Shown piece by piece: positions 1 to 5,635 of a DNA stretch of 6,286 nt. How positions within the stretch are numbered: position 1 is the first letter of the stretch; each line of letters begins with the position of its first letter. A model generated the notes under the pieces. It saw only the letters and a list, made by a program, of their open reading frames with translations, made no database searches and was not told the DNA's origin. The stretch spans positions 1 through 6,286 of the forward strand of contig CANQLK010000103.1 in assembly GCA_947624665.1 (NCBI GenBank), in the 5' to 3' direction. The stretch is from Candidatus Gastranaerophilales bacterium. GTDB taxonomy: Bacteria > Cyanobacteriota > Vampirovibrionia > Gastranaerophilales > Gastranaerophilaceae. Made by a program: the position numbers and the translations under genes.

Positions 1-2308
1 CCACGGCGATACTGCCGTTTATGAAGCTTTGGTTCGTATGGCACAAGACTTCTCTACCCGTTATTTAACAGTTGACGGGCATGGCAACTTTGGTTCCGTA
101 GACGGCGACGGCGCCGCCGCCATGAGGTACACCGAAGCAAGAATGCACAAAATTACTACCTCCATGCTCGCTGATATTGACTGCGAAACGGTTGATTTCG
201 TTCCGAACTTTGACGGTTCACTTGAAGAACCTTCCGTACTCCCTGTAAGACTGCCTATGCTTCTATTAAACGGAGTTTCAGGTATTGCAGTCGGTATGGC
301 AACTAACATTCCTCCGCATAATTTATGCGAAATCGTTGACGGAACTATTGCTTTAATCGATAACCCCAATTTAACCGTAGAAGAATTAATGCACTATGTT
401 AAAGGCCCTGATTTCCCGACGGGTGCAAGTATTATTGGCGTATCGGAAATAAGAAAAGCATATACAACAGGCAGAGGCTCAATAAAAATGTCTGCCGTTT
501 CCACGTTTGAAGAATTACCCGCAGGTGCAGGCAGACAATCAAGAACTGCTATTGTTGTTACGGAAATTCCTTATCAGGTTAACAAAGCCATTCTTATTTC
601 AAAAATAGCCGAATTGGTTCGTGACAAAAAAATGGACGGTATTTCGGATATACGTGATGAATCCGACCGTGAAGGCATGCGTATTGTCATTGAATTAAAA
701 CGTGATGCCAAACCTGAAGTTGTAAGAAATAATTTATATAAATATACTCAATTAACCGCTACTTTTGGTGTTAATATGCTCGCTTTAGTTGGACAGCAGC
801 CAAGGTTAATGAATTTGCTTGAAGTCCTTAACGAATTTATTGAACACAGAGTTGAAATTATTACAAGAAGAACTCTTTTCTTCTTAAAAAAGGCAAAAAT
901 AAGAGCTCATATATTGGAAGGTTTATTAATTGCCCTTGCAAGTTTGGATGATGTTATTGAATTAATTAAGAAATCAAAAACAACGGATGATGCAAGATTA
1001 GGCTTAATGTCAAAATTCGGTTTAGATGTCGATCAGGCAAATGCAATACTTGAAATGCAGTTAAGACGTTTAACAGGCTTAGAACAGGATAAAATTAAAG
1101 CCGAATATGATGATTTAAAACACAAAATTCAAGAATATGAAGAACTGCTAGCAGACAGAAATAAAGTATTAGCCCTGATAAAGACGGAATTGAACGAGGA
1201 TAAAGAAAAGTACGGAGACGACAGAAAAACTCAAATTCTGCCCGAAGCTGACGAAATGACAATAGAGGACTTAACTCCTAATGTTCCGATGGCTGTATTT
1301 ATTACAAGACAAGGTTATATAAAACGTATTTCTCTTGATACATTTGAACGTCAAAATAGAGCCACGAGAGGTAAAGGCGGAATAAAAACTAAAGAAGATG
1401 ATGATGTAGGTCATTTCTTTACAGCAATGATGCACGATAAAGTATTATTCTTCTCGACCAAAGGTTTAGTATACAGTTTGAATGTATATGACTTCCCCGA
1501 AGGCTCAAGACAAGCAAAAGGTCTGCCGATTATAAATGTTCTGCCTTTAAGTCAGGATGAACAAATTACGGCTGTAGTACCCGTTTCAAATTTTGACCCG
1601 AATTCAAATTTGATAATGCTTACAAAGAAAGGCTACATTAAGAGAATCGGTCTTGATAATTTCGCAACAATAAGGAAGAACGGAATAATAGCAATAGGAC
1701 TTGAAGAAGGTGATTCTTTAAATTGGGTTAAACAAGCAAATAATACCGATGAAGTATTTATAGCAACAAGCTGCGGTATGGCAATAAGGTTTGCTATTGA
1801 TGATTTAAGACCTTTAGGCAGAAGTGCAAGAGGCGTTAACTCAATGAAATTAAGAACGGGAGATACAATAATCGGATGTGATATAATTCCCAGGGGATTT
1901 GATGCTGATATGTTGGTTGTAACCTCCGACGGATTTGGAAAACGCTCTAAAGTTTCCGAGTTCAGAACTCAAAATAGAGGCGGTATAGGTTTGATTGCTA
2001 CTAAATTTAAGTCCACTGCTTCAAGATTGGTTGCTTTAACCGTTGTAGAAGAAGATGATGAAATTATGGTTGTAACTCAAAACGGTATTGTATCAAGAAT
2101 AAAATCAGGAGATATCTCAAGACAAGGCAGACCTGCTACGGGTGTTAAAATACAAAACTTAATGGAAAACGATTCCGTTGTTGCCGTTAATAAAATTGTT
2201 GTAACGGATACAAAAGAAGGGACAGCACCTGAAGATGCAATAGTTGATAACGTTGAAGAAGCAATTCAAAATAAACTCGGAGAGATTGATAACAATGACG
2301 AACAGTAA
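1..2308 (+). CDS. gyrA: DNA gyrase subunit A, 5'-truncated by the window edge
   Basis: Breaking-rejoining subunit of the cytoplasmic A2B2 DNA gyrase, which introduces negative supercoils using ATP hydrolysed by GyrB. The first complete codon is at base 2 and corresponds to about residue 80 in E. coli numbering, so only the extreme N-terminus is missing; 768 codons remain. The winged-helix domain shows HGDTAVYE (quinolone-resistance region, Thr83 and Glu87 in E. coli numbering) and AAAMRYTE with the catalytic Arg-Tyr, the Tyr codon being 128-130. Tower and coiled-coil segments follow (NIPPHNL, GPDFPT, EIPYQVNKA, DESDREGMRIVIE). The ~35-residue insertion known from proteobacterial GyrA is absent. 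The C-terminal propeller begins near base 1260 with a GyrA box (QNRATRGKGG, 1352-1381), which argues for GyrA rather than ParC. An acidic tail ends at the TAA. The 3' end overlaps ridA by 14 bases. Confidence 0.97.
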   Translation, partial: HGDTAVYEALVRMAQDFSTRYLTVDGHGNFGSVDGDGAAAMRYTEARMHKITTSMLADIDCETVDFVPNFDGSLEEPSVLPVRLPMLLLNGVSGIAVGMATNIPPHNLCEIVDGTIALIDNPNLTVEELMHYVKGPDFPTGASIIGVSEIRKAYTTGRGSIKMSAVSTFEELPAGAGRQSRTAIVVTEIPYQVNKAILISKIAELVRDKKMDGISDIRDESDREGMRIVIELKRDAKPEVVRNNLYKYTQLTATFGVNMLALVGQQPRLMNLLEVLNEFIEHRVEIITRRTLFFLKKAKIRAHILEGLLIALASLDDVIELIKKSKTTDDARLGLMSKFGLDVDQANAILEMQLRRLTGLEQDKIKAEYDDLKHKIQEYEELLADRNKVLALIKTELNEDKEKYGDDRKTQILPEADEMTIEDLTPNVPMAVFITRQGYIKRISLDTFERQNRATRGKGGIKTKEDDDVGHFFTAMMHDKVLFFSTKGLVYSLNVYDFPEGSRQAKGLPIINVLPLSQDEQITAVVPVSNFDPNSNLIMLTKKGYIKRIGLDNFATIRKNGIIAIGLEEGDSLNWVKQANNTDEVFIATSCGMAIRFAIDDLRPLGRSARGVNSMKLRTGDTIIGCDIIPRGFDADMLVVTSDGFGKRSKVSEFRTQNRGGIGLIATKFKSTASRLVALTVVEEDDEIMVVTQNGIVSRIKSGDISRQGRPATGVKIQNLMENDSVVAVNKIVVTDTKEGTAPEDAIVDNVEEAIQNKLGEIDNNDEQ
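2279..2284 (+). promoter_or_regulatory. Shine-Dalgarno for ridA inside the gyrA 3' end
   Basis: GGAGAG lies 10 bases before the ATG at 2295, within the last codons of gyrA. It selects that ATG over the in-frame start further upstream at 2244 and implies ridA is translated from the gyrA transcript. Confidence 0.7.
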
Positions 2309-2675
2309 AATAATATCAACAGATAAAGCTCCAAAGGCAATAGGACCGTATTCACAAGCATATTTATGCGGAAATACTCTGTATTGCTCGGGACAAATAG
2401 CAATAAATCCCGAAACAAATGAATTTATCGGCGGAAATATAGAAAAACAAACTGATTTAATTCTCAAAAATATTAAAGCTCTTTTGGAGGAAGCAGGATT
2501 TACTTATGAACACGTTGTTAAAACAACATGTTTTCTTGCCGATATTAACGATTTTGCACTATTCAATTCATTATATGAAAAAGCATTTATATCAAAACCT
2601 GCACGTTCTTGCGTGGCAGTAAAAACATTACCTAAAGGTGCTTTAGTTGAAATAGAAGTTATAGCGTTTAAATAA
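2295..2675 (+). CDS. ridA: RidA family enamine/imine deaminase
   Basis: A 126-aa protein of the YjgF/YER057c/UK114 family, close to the usual ~128 residues. RidA enzymes are cytosolic trimers that hydrolyse 2-aminoacrylate and related enamine/imine intermediates released by PLP enzymes, protecting other PLP enzymes from damage. Family landmarks are all visible: GPYSQA with Tyr19, the YCSGQI strand, a Gly-rich turn at 46-47, the helix containing LLEEAGF, the VVKTTCFLAD strand, PARSCVAV with Arg104 (the carboxylate-binding Arg of E. coli RidA, Arg105) and Cys106, and VEIEVIAF with Glu119. The start at 2295 is chosen because a Shine-Dalgarno lies 10 bases upstream, the protein then begins where family members normally begin, and the upstream extension would be entirely gyrA sequence in another frame. 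It overlaps gyrA by 14 bases and dtd by 1 base, indicating an operon. Confidence 0.95.
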   Translation: MTNSKIISTDKAPKAIGPYSQAYLCGNTLYCSGQIAINPETNEFIGGNIEKQTDLILKNIKALLEEAGFTYEHVVKTTCFLADINDFALFNSLYEKAFISKPARSCVAVKTLPKGALVEIEVIAFK

Positions 2676-3124
2676 TGAAAGCGGTCGTTCAGAAAGTAAA
2701 GCGGGCAAAAGTTTCTATTGACGGTAATTTATTCAGCTCAATAGATAAGGGATTTTTGGTGCTGTTTGGCGCAGAAAAAGGCGATAACAAAAATCAAGCC
2801 GATTGGCTTGCAAATAAACTTTCGGTTTTAAGATGTTTTCCCGATGAGAACGACAAAATGAATTTATCGCTTCAAGATGTTAACGGCTCAATTCTTGTTG
2901 TTTCACAGTTTACTTTATGTGCCGATGTTAAAAAAGGAACAAGGCCGAGCTTTGATAATGCGATGAAACCCGATGAAGCAATCGAAGTTTATGAATATTT
3001 CATAACCAAATTAAAAGAAAAATCCCTTTCGGTTAAAACAGGTGTATTTGGAGCTCACATGGAAGTCGATTTATTAAATGACGGCCCCGTTACATTTATT
3101 ATTGACGTTCCAATTTATTTATAA
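2675..3124 (+). CDS. dtd: D-aminoacyl-tRNA deacylase (DTD1 type)
   Basis: A 149-aa protein matching the usual length of bacterial Dtd. The homodimeric cytosolic enzyme hydrolyses the ester bond of D-aminoacyl-tRNAs (for example D-Tyr-tRNA), recycling tRNA and keeping D-amino acids out of proteins. The N-terminus MKAVVQKVKRAKVSIDG is typical. The SQFT motif lies at residues 77-80, continuing into LCADVKKGTRPSF, and the Gly-cisPro motif GPVT lies at residues 137-140, which in the family reaches into the partner's active site and enforces chirality. Both signature motifs are intact. The ATG shares its A with the ridA stop codon (TAATG), and no clear Shine-Dalgarno precedes it, so translation probably depends on re-initiation by ribosomes finishing ridA. 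It is the last gene of the gyrA-ridA-dtd unit. Confidence 0.96.
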   Translation: MKAVVQKVKRAKVSIDGNLFSSIDKGFLVLFGAEKGDNKNQADWLANKLSVLRCFPDENDKMNLSLQDVNGSILVVSQFTLCADVKKGTRPSFDNAMKPDEAIEVYEYFITKLKEKSLSVKTGVFGAHMEVDLLNDGPVTFIIDVPIYL

Positions 3125-3170
3125 TAAACTTAATATTTATTAATATACGGTTAGAAAAAAGCAATAATAT

Positions 3171-3199
3171 CCTTTACGAGTTTTAAATTATTCGTAAGG
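3171..3199. other. Intergenic hairpin downstream of dtd
   Basis: CCTT-(T)-ACGA at 3171-3179 pairs with TCGTAAGG at 3192-3199: eight Watson-Crick pairs with one bulged T, plus a G-T and a T-A pair at the inner end, around a short AT loop. No T-run follows directly on either strand, so it is not a canonical intrinsic terminator. On the - strand a T6 run lies about 7-12 bases beyond the stem. It could mark the 3' end of the gyrA-ridA-dtd transcript by stabilising or slowing RNA polymerase, but this is inference. Confidence 0.4.
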
Positions 3200-3204
3200 T
3201 TAAC

Positions 3205-3232
3205 TTCAAAAAAAAACAATATATGATATAAT
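3205..3232 (+). promoter_or_regulatory. Extended -10 promoter for the 74-codon gene
   Basis: A perfect TATAAT at 3227-3232 is preceded by TGA (3224-3226), giving an extended -10. A weak -35, TTCAAA at 3205-3210, sits 16 bases upstream. Transcription would start near 3239, leaving a leader of about 21 bases that contains the Shine-Dalgarno at 3247-3252. Confidence 0.65.
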
Positions 3233-3243
3233 TCTATATTGTT
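3215..3243. repeat. 9-base perfect inverted repeat framing the -10 box (candidate operator)
   Basis: AACAATATA (3215-3223) and TATATTGTT (3235-3243) are exact reverse complements separated by 11 bases. The -10 hexamer lies inside the spacer and the predicted start site inside the right arm. The geometry is that of a repressor dimer site that would block polymerase. AT-rich background raises the chance of coincidence, though each arm includes a C or G and pairs without mismatch. Confidence 0.45.
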
Positions 3244-3246
3244 AAC

Positions 3247-3252
3247 TAAGGA
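3247..3252 (+). promoter_or_regulatory. Shine-Dalgarno deciding the start of the 74-codon gene
   Basis: TAAGGA lies 7 bases before the ATG at 3260, selecting it over the in-frame TTG at 3239, which would lie at the predicted transcription start. Confidence 0.65.
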
Positions 3253-3259
3253 AAAACTG

Positions 3260-3484
3260 ATGCAAATATCACCTATTGGGTTTAATTCAAGTATAACAGG
3301 CAAATCTTGCGTAGCAAGAGAGTTTGTACCCGCAACTGTCAGATACAATTCGTTATCAGATATGGATTTTAACATTATTGCAGACAAAATCAGATGTCAG
3401 AATATGAAAAATCAGATGAATGTCCGATTAATGAATTTAAAAAGATCCATAAACAGCTGTATGGCACAAAACTTCTATAAATAA
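3260..3484 (+). CDS. Small protein of unknown function, 74 aa
   Basis: I do not recognise this protein. It is treated as real because an extended -10 promoter, a short leader and a well-spaced Shine-Dalgarno line up with its ATG. It begins MQISPIGFNSSITGKS, a polar stretch without a signal peptide. Residues 17-40 are mixed polar/hydrophobic, and residues 43-74 are basic and Met/Asn/Gln-rich, likely an amphipathic helix. Three cysteines (17, 46, 67) are not arranged as a metal motif, and there is no membrane segment. From memory, and with low certainty, short N-termini of the 'M-x-I-x-P-I-x-F' kind recur in small proteins of gut Melainabacteria. Nine bases separate its stop from the stop of the convergent FlhA-like gene, and no terminator is visible between them. 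It could be a lineage-specific small regulator or a decayed gene remnant. Confidence 0.55.
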   Translation: MQISPIGFNSSITGKSCVAREFVPATVRYNSLSDMDFNIIADKIRCQNMKNQMNVRLMNLKRSINSCMAQNFYK

Positions 3485-3493
3485 GCCTTAAAT

Positions 3494-4957
3494 TTATATC
3501 ATACTTATAATTTGCAGCGGATATTCAAATAAAAGCTCTTCCCTTGCAATGACTCTTATGTTTGGCATCATCTGAGACAGAATCAGATATATAATATGTC
3601 GCAATTTCATAGGTGCAATAAGAATAACTTCTTTTGCTTCGGGGCTGAATTCATTAACTTTTGATTTCAGCTTATTAATAATATCCTCGATTTTATTACT
3701 CTCAATTCTGATAACTTTATCATCGGTATTTTTGCCGCCCATAAATGATTTTATGCTTTCATCCGACAACTCATAGGCATGGATTGTGTTATCGGAATCA
3801 CACAATGATTTACTTATCTGTCTTGCCAAAGAAATTCTTATTCTTTCCAAAAGTTCTTCTTTATCTGTTTCATCGGCAAAATCATTAATTTTCTCAAAGA
3901 TATACACAATATCCTTTATGGAAACTTTCTCTTTTATAAGTGAAGAAAGAATATATTTTAATTCACCGACAGAAATATAATCGGGAATAATATTTTCAAT
4001 CAAATAAAGATTTTGGTTGCCTACTATTTCAATATATCTGTTTATGTCGGAATAATCAAAAATATCATCGATATAATGAGTAACTACATGCTCAATTAAA
4101 ACAGCTATATAATCAACAACCTCAAGCCCTTTTACCCAAAAGTCTTTTGATTTATTCTCATCAATCCATAATATATCGGTATCGGTAATAAATTCTTTGT
4201 CTTTTATGGTATCATTGGGAAGCTTTTCAATATTTAATTCATTGGAGAAAAACATGGAGTGCCCTAAAAAAGCACGGGTTTTAACAACACTCACGCCTCT
4301 TACTTTAATGCAAAATTCATTTTCCTCAAGTGAATCATCTATTTCTATTTTAATTTTAGGAATAATATAGCCGAGGTTTTCAGTCAAATTTTGTCTTATA
4401 TAAACGATTTGAGAAAGAATATTATATTCGTTGTCACTGTCGAGAATATCAGTCAGTTCCTCGGAAATAGCTAATGTAAGTTTTGCTTCACCGAGTTTTT
4501 GCTCCATAATATTAGGATTTATAACTTTTGCAAGACTTTTCTTTAAATCATCCAGTTCTGCAATATATTTTGAAATTTCTTCATTAAGAATTGTTCTTGA
4601 ATCCTCACTTGTTTCATCTATCAAAGCTTTTACCTGAGCTATTTTTACTCTTTTTTCTTTTATCTTTTTTTGTATGTCAACGCAAAGCTCGTAAGGATCA
4701 AGCTCGGGATTAATTATCCTTTCAATTTTTGATTTGAAGTTTAATAAGTCATTATTTTCATCCGAACTCAAATCATCATTATCAACTTCTTTAATAAAAA
4801 TACAATTATAGAAATATTCTTCATCAATTTCTATTTCCTGAATGGAATAAATATCCCAACCTTCTTTTGACATATTATTCAAAAGGTTTTCGAGTTTTTC
4901 ATTATCGTTATAAGGTGAAGTTCTGATTGTATATAAATTTCTTGTAGGTTTTAACAT
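3494..4957 (-). CDS. Soluble FlhA/SctV C-domain-like protein with DUF4177-like N-terminus, no membrane domain
   Basis: A 487-aa protein. Residues about 147-487 read as the cytosolic domain of FlhA/SctV, the nonameric export-gate ring that docks chaperone-substrate complexes in flagellar and type III secretion. Landmarks in family order are ENLGYIIPKIKI (193-204), IKVRGVSVVKT (217-227), GHSMF (232-236), GLEVVDYIAVLIEHVVTHYI (277-296), SVGELKYILSSLIKEKVSIK (329-348), FADETD (360-365), RISLARQIS (374-382) and a closing region at 444-487. Full FlhA is ~690 aa with ~8 membrane helices first; none exists here. Residues 1-57 (LLNNMSKEGWDIYSI, then FIKE) resemble DUF4177, and 65-145 are charged helix, possibly coiled coil. 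The start is set by AAGGAA 6 bases upstream; a 33-residue upstream extension is rejected. The gene lies 59 bases after the 178-aa gene on the same strand. The homology is firm; the function is unknown. Confidence 0.85.
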   Translation of the reverse strand: MLKPTRNLYTIRTSPYNDNEKLENLLNNMSKEGWDIYSIQEIEIDEEYFYNCIFIKEVDNDDLSSDENNDLLNFKSKIERIINPELDPYELCVDIQKKIKEKRVKIAQVKALIDETSEDSRTILNEEISKYIAELDDLKKSLAKVINPNIMEQKLGEAKLTLAISEELTDILDSDNEYNILSQIVYIRQNLTENLGYIIPKIKIEIDDSLEENEFCIKVRGVSVVKTRAFLGHSMFFSNELNIEKLPNDTIKDKEFITDTDILWIDENKSKDFWVKGLEVVDYIAVLIEHVVTHYIDDIFDYSDINRYIEIVGNQNLYLIENIIPDYISVGELKYILSSLIKEKVSIKDIVYIFEKINDFADETDKEELLERIRISLARQISKSLCDSDNTIHAYELSDESIKSFMGGKNTDDKVIRIESNKIEDIINKLKSKVNEFSPEAKEVILIAPMKLRHIIYLILSQMMPNIRVIAREELLFEYPLQIISMI

Positions 4958-4963
4958 AAAAAA

Positions 4964-4970
4964 TTCCTTA
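4964..4970 (-). promoter_or_regulatory. Shine-Dalgarno deciding the start of the FlhA-like gene
   Basis: On the - strand TAAGGAA is followed by six T residues and then the ATG at 4957-4955. The spacing is good and no comparable site precedes the longer reading frame starting at 5056. Confidence 0.75.
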
Positions 4971-4982
4971 TTAAAGTAGCTT

Positions 4983-4988
4983 ATTATA
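4983..4988 (-). promoter_or_regulatory. Possible -10 box of the FlhA-like gene
   Basis: A perfect TATAAT on the - strand would start transcription near 4976, just before the Shine-Dalgarno, with a leader of about 19 bases. The -35 region is only a T-rich tract around 5006-5014 with no good hexamer, and the DNA is very AT-rich, so the gene may also be read from the upstream 178-aa gene. Confidence 0.4.
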
Positions 4989-5016
4989 TGATAACATTTT
5001 ATTAGAAAAAAGAATA

Positions 5017-5553
5017 TTATTTTTGAATAATTGCGGTAGCAATTTTGCCGTTGCATTTATAGTGAATAATAAAATAACCTTTGCCCGAATCAAGGATTTC
5101 GGCATAAGTATCGGCAGCGGTTTTTTCTTTAAATGCCATCAATTCTTCTTCTGCAAGACGAATTTTTTTAAGATTTTTTTTCATTTTTGCTTTTTCAAGT
5201 CTGCCGATGATTTCGGTTTCTTCATCAAGTTCTTCTTGAGTGTACATTTGTTCAACCAACTTAATAACTTTAGCTCTGGCTTTAATCTTGTTTGATTGAT
5301 ATAAATTAATATATTTCATATCAGGAGATAATACAGCCATATAATAGCCTTCGGGAATGGAATTGCCGTATTCGTCGGATATAGAGCATGGTAGAGTAAG
5401 ATTAGGGAATGTCGTGGAATCAGGGCCGAAAGAATATTTTGTTTTATCGGGTTCATAGACTCCCGCCGGATACTGCGGCTGAGGAAAATGCCTGTCTATG
5501 CCGTTAAAATCAGTCATAAAGTCATAAGATATTAATACGGTATCTGCTATCAT
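5017..5553 (-). CDS. Hypothetical protein, 178 aa, helical middle
   Basis: I do not recognise this protein. Residues 1-57 are Pro/Tyr/Phe-rich and loop-like (HFPQPQYPAGVYEP, GPDSTTFPNLTLPC), without a convincing signal peptide or membrane helix. Residues 58-90 look like a small beta module (GNSIPEGYYMAVLSP, MKYINLYQ). Residues 90-145 are highly charged (Lys/Glu) and probably one long helix or coiled coil. The end (GKGYFIIHYKCNGKIATAII) reads as a beta-hairpin. The ATG at 5553 has no Shine-Dalgarno; an internal Met at codon 13 (5517) has none either. An extended -10 (5568-5560) places the transcript start at or beside the ATG, so translation may be leaderless. It lies directly upstream of the FlhA-like gene on the same strand and is divergent from clpP, so it could be a partner of the FlhA-like protein. 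Confidence 0.75.
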   Translation of the reverse strand: MIADTVLISYDFMTDFNGIDRHFPQPQYPAGVYEPDKTKYSFGPDSTTFPNLTLPCSISDEYGNSIPEGYYMAVLSPDMKYINLYQSNKIKARAKVIKLVEQMYTQEELDEETEIIGRLEKAKMKKNLKKIRLAEEELMAFKEKTAADTYAEILDSGKGYFIIHYKCNGKIATAIIQK

Positions 5554-5559
5554 ATTCTA

Positions 5560-5568
5560 ATTTTAACA
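5560..5568 (-). promoter_or_regulatory. Extended -10 promoter of the 178-aa gene, predicting a leaderless mRNA
   Basis: On the - strand TGT-TAAAAT forms an extended -10 (hexamer 5565-5560, five of six consensus bases). Counting seven bases on gives 5553, exactly the A of the ATG. No good -35 is seen, as is common for extended -10 promoters. Confidence 0.45.
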
Positions 5569-5578
5569 TATTTATATA

Positions 5579-5607
5579 TTGAATAATAAGTTTAATTTAT
5601 GTATGAT
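5579..5607 (+). promoter_or_regulatory. clpP promoter
   Basis: TTGAAT (5579-5584) and TATGAT (5602-5607) are separated by the optimal 17 bases, predicting a start near 5614 and a leader of about 22 bases. It is interleaved with the divergent promoter of the 178-aa gene in an 82-base intergenic region. No heat-shock operator repeat is evident. Confidence 0.65.
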
Positions 5608-5635
5608 AACACTATAAGAGAAAATTGAGGTTATT

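Noticed and set aside
29..31. TTG at 29 as the gyrA start
   Set aside because: Codons from base 2 already encode the conserved HGDTAVYEA of GyrA, so the gene simply enters from outside the window.
61..369. 102-codon antisense frame within gyrA
   Set aside because: It is a shadow of the strongly conserved gyrA coding sequence, with no start signals and no recognisable domain.
2244..2294. 17-residue N-terminal extension of RidA
   Set aside because: It lies wholly inside gyrA in another frame, has no family counterpart, and the Shine-Dalgarno at 2279-2284 points to 2295.
1..2308. Topoisomerase IV subunit ParC instead of GyrA
   Set aside because: A GyrA box, complete six-blade-like propeller repeats and an acidic tail are present, as expected for GyrA.
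3239..3241. TTG start giving an 81-aa version of the small gene
   Set aside because: It coincides with the predicted transcription start, whereas the ATG at 3260 has a properly spaced Shine-Dalgarno.
3151..3387. 78-codon frame on the - strand
   Set aside because: It runs antisense through the small gene's promoter, leader and coding start, ends in low-complexity Phe/Lys-rich translation, and resembles no family I know.
3490..3513. AT-only imperfect hairpin between the two convergent genes as a bidirectional terminator
   Set aside because: AAATT(T)TATA and TATAATTT pair without a single G-C and no clear T-run follows; not distinguishable from background.
4958..5056. 33-residue N-terminal extension of the FlhA-like protein in the same frame
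   Set aside because: It overlaps the end of the 178-aa gene, has a composition (KIIFFFLIKCYHIISYF) explained by translated AT-rich intergenic DNA, lacks a Shine-Dalgarno, and a good site precedes the ATG at 4957. It should not be taken for a membrane anchor or signal peptide.
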